DNA of 64,000 nt from Rheinheimera faecalis (GTDB lineage Bacteria > Pseudomonadota > Gammaproteobacteria > Enterobacterales > Alteromonadaceae). This document shows, in pieces, positions 16,256 through 25,636 of the stretch. The stretch's first letter is position 1; the number at the start of each line of letters is the position of its first letter. The notes beneath the pieces are model-generated. The model ran no database searches and had not been told where the DNA came from. It worked only from the letters and a program-made list of their open reading frames with translations. The stretch spans positions 1 to 64,000 of the forward strand of contig NZ_JAJOYT010000011.1 of assembly GCF_021290965.1 (NCBI RefSeq), read 5' to 3'. The position numbers were made by a program, and so were the translations under genes.

Positions 16256-19225
16256 TTAATTGCTTGCAGCCGCATTGCCCTGATAGATCACCACCTTGTT
16301 ACGGCCAGTTTTTTTGCCCTGATACAAAGCGATATCTGCGGCGGATTGCCAGCGGACCAGTTCCAGTTGCACATCATCTAATTGAGCTATGCCCAATGTG
16401 GCGGTCACAGCAATCTGCTGCTGATCATACTCGATCATCAACTGCATCAGGCTCTGGCGTAATTCCTCACAAATAATTAAAGCCCCCTGGGCAGAGGTTT
16501 CAGGTAATAACAAAATAAACTCTTCGCCGCCCCAGCGAGCCAGCACATCGCGTTGACGTAAACGTTGGTTTAATGTTTGCGCCACTTTGCTTAACACCAC
16601 ATCACCTGCATCATGGCCATAGGTGTCATTGATGGTTTTAAAGCGATCAATATCTAACAGCACAAGAGTAAAAGGTGATTTTTGTCGTATGGCCTGACGT
16701 TGCAATAATTCAAATTGCTCGGAAAAAGCCAGTCGGTTGGGCAGTCTGGTTAAAAAATCAGTACGGGCTTGCTGATTCAGAGCTAAGTTGGCTTGTTCTA
16801 AATCTGTTGTACGTTGCCGAACAAGCTGGTTCAGTCTGGAGTTTTGTTGATGCAGATTACGGGTGCGGATTTGCCAGATCAACCAGACCGCTAACAAGGC
16901 TACCAAAGACACAAATAACCAGAGTCGTTTGTCCTGCCACAAAGGGGCAGGGATCACAAAGTACAATCTGGCTGTGCTTTGCTCTGAATGTTCCAGGCTA
17001 TTTCGTACCTCAAAACTGTAATTCCCCGGCGGCAGTCGGTTGAAGCTGATCTGATTTTGGTGCCCTATAGAATTCCAATCCTGCTCTGAGCCAGAAAGTC
17101 GGTATTGATACTGATGACCGTCGCTGAAGTAATACTCCAGAAAGCTAAAGTGAATGCTGATTTCTTTGGTGTGAACTGGTAGCTCCAACGGGGTTTGTAC
17201 AGAGCTTTGTGGATCCAGCCATTGCGCCTGATCGGCTTTAAGCTTGCTGATCACCATATGGGCGTTAAATTTATAGTCGTGCATCTGGCTGGGTAGAAAG
17301 CGGTACAAAGCTTCCGCAGTGCCCAACCAGAATTGACCAGACGCCGTGCGGTTTAGTGCTCTGGTTTCCAGTAGCAGTGGATTGATATTGGCTTTTTCGG
17401 CAAAAAGTCTGAAGGTTTTGCTTTCTAAATTCAGTTCTGTCAGACCTCTTTTTGTACTCACCCAAACTGTGCCCGGCTCCTGCGCATTGATAGCGACCAC
17501 TCTGTTATCAGGTAAACCTTGCTCTACCTGATAAAGTTCACTGTGGTTTTGTTTTAAATCCATAAAAAACAAACCCTGATTGGTACAGACCCAAAACTGG
17601 TGTTCATTTACTTTTTCAAGACAAAGCAGAATATCGCTGGGCAGTTTTAACAGGCTGTCGGCACCGCTGTGATAACGGGTGATAAGCCCTGTGCTGCGTT
17701 CTAATTGATACAAACCGCTAAAGCGGCTCACCACCCAGAGGCTGTCTGACTGATCGCTGAGAATGCTGATCACAGCATCGCCCGGCTGCGAGGTGATGCT
17801 GTAGTATTCAAGTTGTCCTTCCGGGTTTTGTTTCGGCCATTTGATCAAGCCTTTTTCCCAGATCCCAAGCCAGAGCGAACCATCAGGGTCTGCGGCAATA
17901 GCTGTTATACCAGCTAATTGTTTGATGGTTTCAGGCAACGTGTGCTGGCTAAAGTCTTGCCCTAAAGCTTCAGACAAAAATAGCCCCAGATCGGTAGCTG
18001 CCCAATACTGGCCTTTATGATCACGGGTGACCGTCTGAATTTGATTGTGAGGCCTATGGGTGGGTAACAAATGTTTTTGCCAGTGTTGCTGTTTTATATC
18101 GTAACTGAGCAAATCATGATCGACACCCAACCAAATTCTGTCACCAATCATGTTCTGACTATAAATACGGCGTAAAGTGTTGTCCGGCATACCGGGTTTA
18201 GGCGGGAATGGCACTGCCACAAAATTCTGTGGCAAAGGATTCATTTTAAAAATTCCCCTATTACGGCTCGCCACCCAAATAACGCCCGTTTGATCTTTAA
18301 AAAACTTGCGGATATCTGCTGTTTGCAGAATGTGTTCCGGTGGTGATTTTTGTGCCTCTGTTGTTTTTATGCGGAATAAGCCAGCGCCACTACCCAGCCA
18401 TAACTGGCCCGGTTCAGGTTCAAATAAGGTATTGATCACACCAAATTCAGCTGCGTACCTGTGAGTAACTTGTCCTAATTCAAAACTAAAGAAAAACAAT
18501 CCAAGCTGAGTACCAAGCCAAAGGCCTTCTTCAACTAAAAGCAGAGTGCGGATCTCTTTTGGATTCAGGCTGATATCTTCGTCTGCCAACGGAGGCAGTG
18601 CCTTGTGCTGCAGCTGTGTTAAATCTTCCGATAAGCTATACAAGCCTTTTGAGGTGGCTAACCACAAGGTGCCATTGGCGGATTGTGTCATTTGCCAGAC
18701 CCGCACATTCTGCAACATCTCAACCTGATGCAAGCTGTTCTGATCCGCCATTTGAACGTAACGCAAACCCTCTACTGTACCTATCCATACTCTTTGTTGT
18801 TTATCTTCAAAAAAGCTTTGCGCTCTGTCTGATGGAAGCTGCAGTGCAGGCGCGGCTTTGCTGTGGTACCGGAGTAGTATGTTGCGATTCTCATCCAATA
18901 AAGTCACCCCCTGACCCCAGGTACTGACCCAAATGCGCTGCTGGCTGTCGACAAGCAGCTGATTCACATTGGCCATACCGGATTGGAGTTCGGTGTCTTT
19001 TAAGGTTTTCCAGCGGCTTAACTCGTAGCCATCAAAACGTTGCAAACCATCCAGTTCACTGGCAAACCAGATATACCCTTTGTGGTCTTGTTTGATGTCA
19101 TAACTGATTAAAGGGGCATCAGCATGTTGCTGTGCCAGGGGAGAAAACTGCATAGATGCCAACAAGGTGCAGGGCAGCAGCATCAGCAAAACAGACAGGA
19201 AAATACGAATAGAAACTGGATGCAT
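16256..19225 (-). CDS. Beta-propeller sensor diguanylate cyclase (Reg_prop-Y_Y_Y-TM-GGDEF)
   Basis: 989 residues. A signal peptide (IFLSVLLMLLPCTLLAS) precedes ~700 residues of repeated two-component-propeller motifs (GYIWFASELDGLQRFDG, QRIWVSTWGQGVTLLD, GSLWLGIWEKGLIKW), which form periplasmic propellers. A Y_Y_Y domain follows (YQYRLSGSEQDWN, then LPPGNYSFEVR), then one transmembrane helix (LWLFVSLVALLAVWLIW) and a C-terminal GGDEF domain with GGEEF at 899-903. RQRD at 890-893 is the c-di-GMP inhibitory I-site. So it makes c-di-GMP in response to an external signal, with product feedback. No HAMP, PAS or EAL domain is seen. Minus-strand single gene. Confidence 0.92.
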   Translation of the reverse strand: MHPVSIRIFLSVLLMLLPCTLLASMQFSPLAQQHADAPLISYDIKQDHKGYIWFASELDGLQRFDGYELSRWKTLKDTELQSGMANVNQLLVDSQQRIWVSTWGQGVTLLDENRNILLRYHSKAAPALQLPSDRAQSFFEDKQQRVWIGTVEGLRYVQMADQNSLHQVEMLQNVRVWQMTQSANGTLWLATSKGLYSLSEDLTQLQHKALPPLADEDISLNPKEIRTLLLVEEGLWLGTQLGLFFFSFELGQVTHRYAAEFGVINTLFEPEPGQLWLGSGAGLFRIKTTEAQKSPPEHILQTADIRKFFKDQTGVIWVASRNRGIFKMNPLPQNFVAVPFPPKPGMPDNTLRRIYSQNMIGDRIWLGVDHDLLSYDIKQQHWQKHLLPTHRPHNQIQTVTRDHKGQYWAATDLGLFLSEALGQDFSQHTLPETIKQLAGITAIAADPDGSLWLGIWEKGLIKWPKQNPEGQLEYYSITSQPGDAVISILSDQSDSLWVVSRFSGLYQLERSTGLITRYHSGADSLLKLPSDILLCLEKVNEHQFWVCTNQGLFFMDLKQNHSELYQVEQGLPDNRVVAINAQEPGTVWVSTKRGLTELNLESKTFRLFAEKANINPLLLETRALNRTASGQFWLGTAEALYRFLPSQMHDYKFNAHMVISKLKADQAQWLDPQSSVQTPLELPVHTKEISIHFSFLEYYFSDGHQYQYRLSGSEQDWNSIGHQNQISFNRLPPGNYSFEVRNSLEHSEQSTARLYFVIPAPLWQDKRLWLFVSLVALLAVWLIWQIRTRNLHQQNSRLNQLVRQRTTDLEQANLALNQQARTDFLTRLPNRLAFSEQFELLQRQAIRQKSPFTLVLLDIDRFKTINDTYGHDAGDVVLSKVAQTLNQRLRQRDVLARWGGEEFILLLPETSAQGALIICEELRQSLMQLMIEYDQQQIAVTATLGIAQLDDVQLELVRWQSAADIALYQGKKTGRNKVVIYQGNAAASN

Positions 19226-19339
19226 ACCAGGAAAAGCCTCTATAAAACAAAGAAATGGGCTTCATGCCAATGCCTGTTCAGATCCTAGCAGCCAAAATTG
19301 CATAAGCAAAGTCAGGTGGTTAAATATAGCCTAGCTTTA

Positions 19340-19367
19340 AAAGAAAATGCCGGCTTAATACCGGCAT
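19340..19367 (-). terminator. Terminator of the propeller-amidohydrolase gene
   Basis: Read on the minus strand, ATGCCGG / CCGGCAT with a 7-nt loop is followed by TTTTCTTTT, just after the stop at 19386. Confidence 0.8.
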
Positions 19368-19385
19368 GTTCTGACCTTGGACAGC

Positions 19386-22300
19386 TTAGTTTTTTGGACT
19401 AAAAAACCAGGGGGCCCGTTGTTTTTTCTCCGGGTAAACCTGGTTCATCGATTCAGCGTCATACAAACGGCCGTTGACCATGCTGTACTTCACTTTGTCT
19501 GTGTCGCGAATATTCTTCAGCGGATCGGCATCAAGGATAATCAAGTCGGCCAGTTTACCTGCTTTGATTGAACCCAGTTGATGATCCATACCAAAGGTTT
19601 TGGCCGGGTTAATGGTGGCTGTTTTTAGTGCTTCCAACGGGCTCATGCCGCCTTGTGCAAACATCCAGATTTCCCAGTGCGCACCTAAACTTTCGCGCTG
19701 ACCATGAGCACCAATGTTAGTGACGACGCCTAAATCGGATAACTCTTTGGCCATTTTGGCAATAGAGATATGGTTGTAGTGATGATCAGGGGCTTTAGGA
19801 CGACGCATGCTGCGTGGACGCAGCTCATCGGCAGGCACATACTGGCTTAAACGTGGATGTTTCCAGACGTCAGTTTTATCGTACCAATAGTTTTCACCAA
19901 AGATACCGCCGTAGGCCACAATCAGGGTCGGTGTATAGGCCGTGTTGCTTTGTTGCCACAGCTGTTTTACATCATCATAAAGCACAGCAGCAGGTAAAGA
20001 GTGCTCCAGTGTGGTGTGACCGTCTACGACCATACTCAGGTTATGCTGCAGTAAAGAGCCGCCTTCAGGCACCACCAGCATTTCCAGTTCACGAGCCGCT
20101 TCAATCACCTGCTGGCGCTGATTACGACGTGGTTGGTTATAGCTTTTTACCGAAAAGGCGCCGACTTTTTTCAGCCGTTCCAGATGGAATTTCGCATCGT
20201 CCAGACTGTCGATATGAGAGGTGTAACCAGCGCCATAAGCACCGTACAAAATAGTACCAGTGGAGAATATACGTGGGCCTGTAGTGATACCGGCTTTTTG
20301 CAATTCACTGGCGGTGAAAATCTCCTGAGTATCATTCGACGGATCATGAATAGAGGTCACACCCAAAGCCAAACTTGCGTAGTTCGCATAGTTTTGTTGT
20401 GGGATCAGCTGATTGACACCTTGAGCACCGTGGGCGTGTGCATCAAACAAACCCGGCAATAAGGTTTTGCCTGTGATGTCGATGACTTCAGCGCCTGCCG
20501 GAACTTTGATGTCAGCCTTAGTGCCGACAGCTTTGATTTTATTGCCTTCAACCAGCACCACAGCATCCTGCAGTACTGTATCGCCTTCCATCGTAATGAC
20601 CTGACCACCGACAAAAGCGATTTGGCCTTCTGGTTTATCCATAGGTACAGTAAAGCCAATGTTGCTGCCGTTTTTGGCATCGACTTTCACTTTGCTGTTT
20701 ACATCAAACAAACCGGCAATACTGTGATGATACAGCTCTGGCCCTAAGTGCCAATACAAGCTGCTGCTGTCGGATGTCCAGCTGATATCAGTACCGGCTT
20801 TGACTGACAACTGCTTTACCGGAAACTGCTTATCCGAGCCGCTGATATCAATCACTGCGCCACGTTCGGCAAAAGGCGTGACATAGACTTTAAAACGATC
20901 GACAAAAGCTAAGTACTTGCCATCCGGCGATAACTTAAACTCAGTACCATATTTAGCTGTGTATAAAGTGCGTTGCTGCTCTGTGGTCAAATCTATGCTG
21001 AGCAGTGTAGGTGATTCGCCATAATCCTGGGCAAATACTCTTTTGCTGTCTTTGCCAAACATAGGGGCATAACCATTACGGCTGACTAGTTTGGGTTTAT
21101 CAGCACCACTGACGGCGACCGCATAAAGGCCTGTATTCAGTGACCACTTTTTATCCAGTAAAGAGCCGGCACCAGATTTACGGTACACCACAGTGCGACC
21201 ATCCGGGCTGAAGGTCGGCTCCACATATTTACCCGCTTCAGGCGTTAAATCACGGCTTTGGCCAGAGGCTAAATCCAGCAGCTTAACCCGGCCTTGTTCT
21301 GTGTCATGCCAACTGACGTACACCAGTTTGCTGCCATCTCGGGAAAACTGCGGGTAAAACTCAAAATGTTCGTTCTGGCTGGTCAGGCGTTTGGTTGAAC
21401 CTGATTTTAAGTCTTTGATATACAAATGACCTAAAGCCGAATACACAGCTTTTTTACCATCAGGCGACATATGCAGGTTGCCAAGGACCTTCACGTCTAA
21501 CTGGTCTTTGTCTAAATCCTGTTTAAATTTAACCGCCTGTTGAATGGTTTTGCTGCGCTCAACAGAGAATGGAATGTCGGTTTTGGTTTTGCTGGCTATA
21601 TCCAGACTGTTGATTTTACCACCGGCCCAGTACACCAGCTTTTTGTTATCCGGTGTCCAGCTTAAGGTTGGATAAACCCCATGAATAGCCCATGTTTCCT
21701 GCATATCACGATCCAACTGGTTATCCAGCTGAATATGTTCGCCACTTTCTAAATCATATAAAAACAACGTAGTCTGGAAATCGACCCGGCGGATATAAGC
21801 TAAATATTTACCATCAGAAGAAGGCGTAGGGCGGATAGCTCCGCCAGCGCCTTGCAGCAGCACATCAATTTTGCCGGTTTCACGCTCAAAGCGTTTAATG
21901 ACATAAATGCCTTGTTCGGAGTCTTTGCTGTAATGGAAGCTTTTACCCGGCGTGTCGTCCTGTGAGAAATAAATGTATTTACCGTCGGGTGAAAAAGCTG
22001 GTTCACCCAGGTCTTTTTCGTCATTGGCTTTGGCCGTCAACATCACACCAGCGCCACCTGATTTATGGTATTGCCATACTTCACCAGCACCTAAAGAACG
22101 ACCGGCAGTAAAGTGTTTACGGGCGACAATAAACTCGCCGTCTGGACTCCAGGCTGGACTATTTAATAAGCGGAAGGTCTCTTCAGTGACAGCTTTTTGG
22201 TCAGAACCATCAGTTTTCATCACCCATATATTGTCACCGCCGCCTTGATCGCTGGTAAAGGCAATGTATTTGCCGTCAGGGCTGAACACCGGCTGCATTT

Positions 22301-22565
22301 GCCAGCCAATATCTGAAGTCAGGGCTTTGGCTTTGCCACCGCTGATAGGCATAGTGTAAATATCACCCAATAAATCAAAGGCGATGGTTTTGCCATCAGG
22401 GCTGACACTGACATTCATCCAGGTGCCTTGTTGCACGTCGATTTTGATATCAGTGAATTTACCGGTGGGTTTATCGACATTCCAGCTTGGTTTTTTATCA
22501 TCGGCTGCAATGGCCAAAGTGGAGCATAAAGCCAGGGCTATCAGACTGTAGTTATAGTTTTTCAT
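19386..22565 (-). CDS. Secreted WD40-like (PD40) propeller fused to amidohydrolase
   Basis: The start at 22565 (MKNYNYSLIALALCSTLAIAAD) has AGAGGT upstream and gives a proper signal peptide; the longer frame adds 46 unlikely residues. 1059 residues. The first ~690 hold TolB-like PD40 blades (VSPDGKTIAFDLLGDIYTM; FSPDGKYIAFTSDQGG; WSPDGEFIVARK). The C-terminal ~360 are a metal-dependent amidohydrolase: LLPGLFDAHAHGAQG (HxH metal site), TTLEHSLPA, TNIGAHGQ and KLADLIILDADPL. A periplasmic peptidase or cyclic-amide hydrolase role is plausible; substrate unknown. Single gene with its own terminator. Confidence 0.88.
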   Translation of the reverse strand: MKNYNYSLIALALCSTLAIAADDKKPSWNVDKPTGKFTDIKIDVQQGTWMNVSVSPDGKTIAFDLLGDIYTMPISGGKAKALTSDIGWQMQPVFSPDGKYIAFTSDQGGGDNIWVMKTDGSDQKAVTEETFRLLNSPAWSPDGEFIVARKHFTAGRSLGAGEVWQYHKSGGAGVMLTAKANDEKDLGEPAFSPDGKYIYFSQDDTPGKSFHYSKDSEQGIYVIKRFERETGKIDVLLQGAGGAIRPTPSSDGKYLAYIRRVDFQTTLFLYDLESGEHIQLDNQLDRDMQETWAIHGVYPTLSWTPDNKKLVYWAGGKINSLDIASKTKTDIPFSVERSKTIQQAVKFKQDLDKDQLDVKVLGNLHMSPDGKKAVYSALGHLYIKDLKSGSTKRLTSQNEHFEFYPQFSRDGSKLVYVSWHDTEQGRVKLLDLASGQSRDLTPEAGKYVEPTFSPDGRTVVYRKSGAGSLLDKKWSLNTGLYAVAVSGADKPKLVSRNGYAPMFGKDSKRVFAQDYGESPTLLSIDLTTEQQRTLYTAKYGTEFKLSPDGKYLAFVDRFKVYVTPFAERGAVIDISGSDKQFPVKQLSVKAGTDISWTSDSSSLYWHLGPELYHHSIAGLFDVNSKVKVDAKNGSNIGFTVPMDKPEGQIAFVGGQVITMEGDTVLQDAVVLVEGNKIKAVGTKADIKVPAGAEVIDITGKTLLPGLFDAHAHGAQGVNQLIPQQNYANYASLALGVTSIHDPSNDTQEIFTASELQKAGITTGPRIFSTGTILYGAYGAGYTSHIDSLDDAKFHLERLKKVGAFSVKSYNQPRRNQRQQVIEAARELEMLVVPEGGSLLQHNLSMVVDGHTTLEHSLPAAVLYDDVKQLWQQSNTAYTPTLIVAYGGIFGENYWYDKTDVWKHPRLSQYVPADELRPRSMRRPKAPDHHYNHISIAKMAKELSDLGVVTNIGAHGQRESLGAHWEIWMFAQGGMSPLEALKTATINPAKTFGMDHQLGSIKAGKLADLIILDADPLKNIRDTDKVKYSMVNGRLYDAESMNQVYPEKKQRAPWFFSPKN

Positions 22566-22749
22566 CAGTGGACCTCTTGTTGGTTGACGGTACGCTGCCA
22601 TAAAGCCAAAGCAGGGTAAAGTCTCACAAGCAAAACTGCGGTTAAAGGCCCTACATTTCGGACTGATGACTTTACTTTGGAGTAAAACTTTGGCCCGCAT
22701 CAAAAAATGGTTACACTGGAGTGAGTTAGAATAAAAAGCCGGAGCTGAA

Positions 22750-23001
22750 GTGGAATCTCCTTGTGTCGCCTGTTGCAGGCTGAACGAAGATAAAATTTGT
22801 GTCGGTTGTTACCGCCATATGGATGAAATTGTCGACTGGCGTAAAAAAACGCCGGAGCAATATCAGCACATTGCGTTGTGTATTGAACAGCGTAAAGCGG
22901 TCGCCCGCAGTTTAGGTGAAACTGTGCCTATGACTGAAGCCGAGTGGAAAGCTGCCAGAGCTCGTAACGCTGAAAAGTTAATGGCCGGAGGTACAGTATG
23001 A
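22750..23001 (+). CDS. DUF1289 small Cys-rich protein
   Basis: 83 residues. The GTG start is preceded by GGAG at 5 nt. The N-terminal pattern CVACCRLNEDKICVGCYRH then EIVDW is the DUF1289 signature, with clustered cysteines probably binding zinc or another metal. Function unknown. Its stop overlaps the ATG of the MgtC-family gene (GTATGATG), so the two are translationally coupled. Confidence 0.85.
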   Translation: MESPCVACCRLNEDKICVGCYRHMDEIVDWRKKTPEQYQHIALCIEQRKAVARSLGETVPMTEAEWKAARARNAEKLMAGGTV

Positions 23002-23576
23002 TGCTCGATCCTGCCTGGTTTGATATCAGTCCTTTATCCTGGCAAGCCATAGGCGTCACCTTGTTAGCGGGAAGTATTGTTGGGTTAGAGCGGCAACTGC
23101 GGGGTAAACCTGCAGGGATCCGTACTTCTATTCTGATCACTTTAGGCACTTATTTATTTGTTGCTTTGTCCTTGCCTTTAGGCCATTCAGTGGTCGACCC
23201 CAGCCGTTTGATGGGGCAAGTCGTGACAGACCCTAGCCGTATTATCGGTCAGGTGGTGACAGGTATTGGTTTTCTTGGTGCTGGTGTCATGCTGACCCGT
23301 GAAGGCATAGTTGTGGGGGTCACGTCTGCCGCCACTATTTGGGTGCTTGCCGCTATAGGCGTTGCCACGGGGTTAGGTCATTATCAGGTGGCTATTTGGT
23401 TATCAGTAGTAGTTGTCGGGGTATTAACAGGGGTGGATACACTGGAAAATGCCAGCGCGGCTTTGCGTCGTGGTGTACACAGAACAACCAAAGACTGGAT
23501 TGCCCGTAAAGCAGGGGATAGTGCAGGTGATAGTCATGAACTGTCGGAAACAGAACCTGATCAAGGCAAACAATAA
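22998..23576 (+). CDS. MgtC/SapB-family membrane protein
   Basis: 192 residues with about five hydrophobic segments. GSIVGLERQLRGKPAGIRTS and GIGFLGAGVMLTREG are the hallmark MgtC motifs, and the C-terminal tail is soluble (YiaA-type, no ACT domain). GGAGG lies 6 nt before the ATG. The family modulates membrane ATP synthase or Mg homeostasis; the exact role here is unknown. Residues around 67-88 carry an 11-residue tandem duplication (DPSRLMGQVVT / DPSRIIGQVVT) directly before the GIGFLGAG motif, which lengthens the loop relative to the usual single copy. The antiporter gene follows after 20 bp. Confidence 0.88.
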   Translation: MMLDPAWFDISPLSWQAIGVTLLAGSIVGLERQLRGKPAGIRTSILITLGTYLFVALSLPLGHSVVDPSRLMGQVVTDPSRIIGQVVTGIGFLGAGVMLTREGIVVGVTSAATIWVLAAIGVATGLGHYQVAIWLSVVVVGVLTGVDTLENASAALRRGVHRTTKDWIARKAGDSAGDSHELSETEPDQGKQ

Positions 23577-23596
23577 ATTATAAATACAGGATTGTT

Positions 23597-25138
23597 ATGT
23601 TAGAAGCGGTATGGATAGGTTTTGCTTTTAGTTTAGGTTTGTTGGTGCGCTTAATTGGCTTGCCGCCTTTAATTGGTTATTTGGCTGCGGGTTTTATGAT
23701 CACAGCCTCAGCGGCAGAACTTAATTTACCTAAAGAAGGCAATGCCATTATTGCCCATGTTGCGCATTTAGGCGTGTTGTTGCTGTTATTTACCGTAGGT
23801 TTAAAACTCAATATCCGCAGTTTAGGTAAACCTGAAGTTTTGGGGGGCGGTCTGGCGCATTTTGCCAGCTCAGCCTTGCTTTATACCCCTATCATCTATC
23901 TGACTTTTGAACCCGATTGGTATTACGCCTTAATGCTCTCGGCAGCTTTGGCGTTTTCCAGCACAGTACTGGCGGCCAAAGTGCTGGAAGGTAAACGTGA
24001 AATTCGGGCTTTCCATGGTCGTGTCGCTATAGGCATTCTGGTTATGCAGGATTTAATAGCGATGGGGCTACTGAGTTTTACTCAGGGTATTACGCCATCG
24101 CCTTTTGCCTTGTTGGTGCTGTTGGTCCCCTTACTAAGACCACTGCTGTACAAGCTAATGGATTTAACAGGCCATGACGACTTGCAGATTTTATTTGGTG
24201 TACTGCTTGCTGTGGTACTAGGCGGTTCAGGATTTCACGCCATAGGCTTGAGCTCTGAACTAGGAGCTTTGGTATTTGGTGCTTTGCTGGCAGGACACAA
24301 CAGAGCTGGGGAGTTATCTAAAACCTTATGGGGTTTAAAAGAGTTTTTTCTGGTCGGCTTTTTCCTGCAAATAGGGTTAGGTGGTTTGCCTGATCAACAA
24401 GCCTGGCTTTTTGCGGCTCTGATGACAGTATTGTTGCCTTTTAAAGCTGTGCTATTTTTTGCGCTGTTAGTGGTATTCAGATTAAGGGCCCGTAGTGCCT
24501 TTTTATCCGGTTTAGTGCTGAGTAATTACAGCGAGTTTGCGCTCATTGTCGCTGCCAGCGTGATGCCACAATTCCTTATTCCGCTTGCTTTAACTGTAGC
24601 TTTATCTTTTGTGGTATCAGCTCCGTTAAACCGCTTTGCTCACCCTTTGTATGAACGTTTAGCTCATCGGCTTATTCCGTTTGAACGGGATATTCATCAC
24701 CCTGACGAGCAGCCTGTGTCTTTGGGCTATGCTGAAGTACTGATTATGGGCATGGGACGCACGGGTTCCGCTGCCTATCAGTATCTGGAGCATAAATGCC
24801 ATTTGGTGGCATTAGATTCAGACCCAGCCAAAGTGGCTGATCATCAGGACAAAGGTAACAATGTGCTGTTTGCGGATGCAGAGGATCAGGTATTCTGGCA
24901 GGGCTTAACATTGGGTGGCATTAAAGCTGTAGTGCTTTGTTTAAATGATGTCGAAGCTAAAGTGATAGCGACCAAAAAGCTGCGGCAAGCGGGTTTTTCT
25001 GGTTTAATCGTCTCGCACAGTATGCACAAAGATGAAGCCGCCGCTATTCTGGAGGCGGGCGCTGATCATACCTATCTGACGATGTCAGAAGCTGGTGTGG
25101 GTTTAGGTGAACGGGTACGTCAGCATATTACGCTTTAA
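23597..25138 (+). CDS. CPA2 monovalent cation:proton antiporter with TrkA-N domain (KefC/YbaL-like)
   Basis: 513 residues. The first ~360 form the Na/H-exchanger-type membrane domain (LVRLIGLPPLIGYLAAGF; SALAFSSTVLAAKVLE; GLSSELGALVFGALLAG). The C-terminal ~125 are one NAD-binding RCK-N domain (EVLIMGMGRTGSAAYQYLE, GADHTYLTMSEAG). Such proteins exchange K+ or Na+ for H+ and respond to nucleotides or redox. There is no RCK-C domain and no recognisable KefF/KefG partner. Likely co-transcribed with the DUF1289-MgtC pair upstream. Confidence 0.88.
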   Translation: MLEAVWIGFAFSLGLLVRLIGLPPLIGYLAAGFMITASAAELNLPKEGNAIIAHVAHLGVLLLLFTVGLKLNIRSLGKPEVLGGGLAHFASSALLYTPIIYLTFEPDWYYALMLSAALAFSSTVLAAKVLEGKREIRAFHGRVAIGILVMQDLIAMGLLSFTQGITPSPFALLVLLVPLLRPLLYKLMDLTGHDDLQILFGVLLAVVLGGSGFHAIGLSSELGALVFGALLAGHNRAGELSKTLWGLKEFFLVGFFLQIGLGGLPDQQAWLFAALMTVLLPFKAVLFFALLVVFRLRARSAFLSGLVLSNYSEFALIVAASVMPQFLIPLALTVALSFVVSAPLNRFAHPLYERLAHRLIPFERDIHHPDEQPVSLGYAEVLIMGMGRTGSAAYQYLEHKCHLVALDSDPAKVADHQDKGNNVLFADAEDQVFWQGLTLGGIKAVVLCLNDVEAKVIATKKLRQAGFSGLIVSHSMHKDEAAAILEAGADHTYLTMSEAGVGLGERVRQHITL

Positions 25139-25147
25139 CTTTTTAGC

Positions 25148-25170
25148 GGGGCACCGCAGTGCCCCCTCTA
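25148..25170. terminator. Terminator between the CPA2 antiporter and sugE
   Basis: Perfect 7-bp stem GGGGCAC / GTGCCCC with a 4-nt loop between two convergent genes. T-rich sequence is modest on the plus side; the minus side has TAAAAAG-flanked AT-rich sequence. Confidence 0.6.
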
Positions 25171-25185
25171 TTTAACAACTGCAAG

Positions 25186-25500
25186 TTAAGAGCTGAGTTT
25201 TAAGCCGATAATACCTAATAAGATCAAGCCAATACTGATCAGACGTCCTGCGGTAGCCGGGTCACCTAACAAGTAAATTCCGACTATCACAGTGCCAACC
25301 GCACCTATGCCAGTCCAGACCGCATAAGCAGTACCCACGGGCAAATCGCGCATCGCAAGTCCGAGCATTGTGATACTTAGCAACATAGCACCCAAAGTCC
25401 AGACCGACGGCCAGAATCGGGTAAAACCTTCAGTGTATTTTAAACCCACAGCCCAACCGACTTCCAATAAGCCAGCCACAACAAGCAATAACCAGTTCAT
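25186..25500 (-). CDS. sugE: SMR-family guanidinium exporter (SugE/Gdx)
   Basis: 104 residues and four transmembrane helices. [19 protein letters not shown] with the membrane Glu in helix 1, [16 protein letters not shown], and the conserved [17 protein letters not shown] identify the SugE/Gdx branch rather than EmrE. The start at 25500 is set by homology; a longer reading would run through the riboswitch. Gdx exchanges guanidinium for protons across the inner membrane. A guanidine-II riboswitch directly upstream confirms both function and regulation. Confidence 0.95.
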   Translation of the reverse strand: MNWLLLVVAGLLEVGWAVGLKYTEGFTRFWPSVWTLGAMLLSITMLGLAMRDLPVGTAYAVWTGIGAVGTVIVGIYLLGDPATAGRLISIGLILLGIIGLKLSS

Positions 25501-25523
25501 AAGGTATTCCAGTTTATGAAGTT

Positions 25524-25568
25524 GGGGTCGTCCCCGGGACATAGATGCTCAGTCAGGTCGTCCCAACT
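25524..25568 (-). ncRNA. Guanidine-II (mini-ykkC) riboswitch
   Basis: Read on the minus strand: hairpin P1 AGTTGGG-ACGA-CCTGACT (25568-25551, 7 bp with two wobble pairs), a short linker, then hairpin P2 GGGG-ACGA-CCCC (25535-25524), ending 23 bp before the sugE ATG. Two stem-loops with ACGR tetraloops are the definition of this class, which turns on guanidinium export. Confidence 0.92.
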
Positions 25569-25576
25569 GGCCAAAG

Positions 25577-25614
25577 CAGAAAAAGCGCAGCAATTTTAAC
25601 CAAGCCGGCGCTTT
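25577..25614 (-). terminator. Terminator of the DUF969-DUF979-pcp operon
   Basis: On the minus strand AAAGCGC / GCGCTTT with a 19-nt loop ends in TTTTTC. It lies after pcp and before the sugE riboswitch. Confidence 0.6.
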
Positions 25615-25636
25615 AAGGCAAGCTATAGGATGAACT

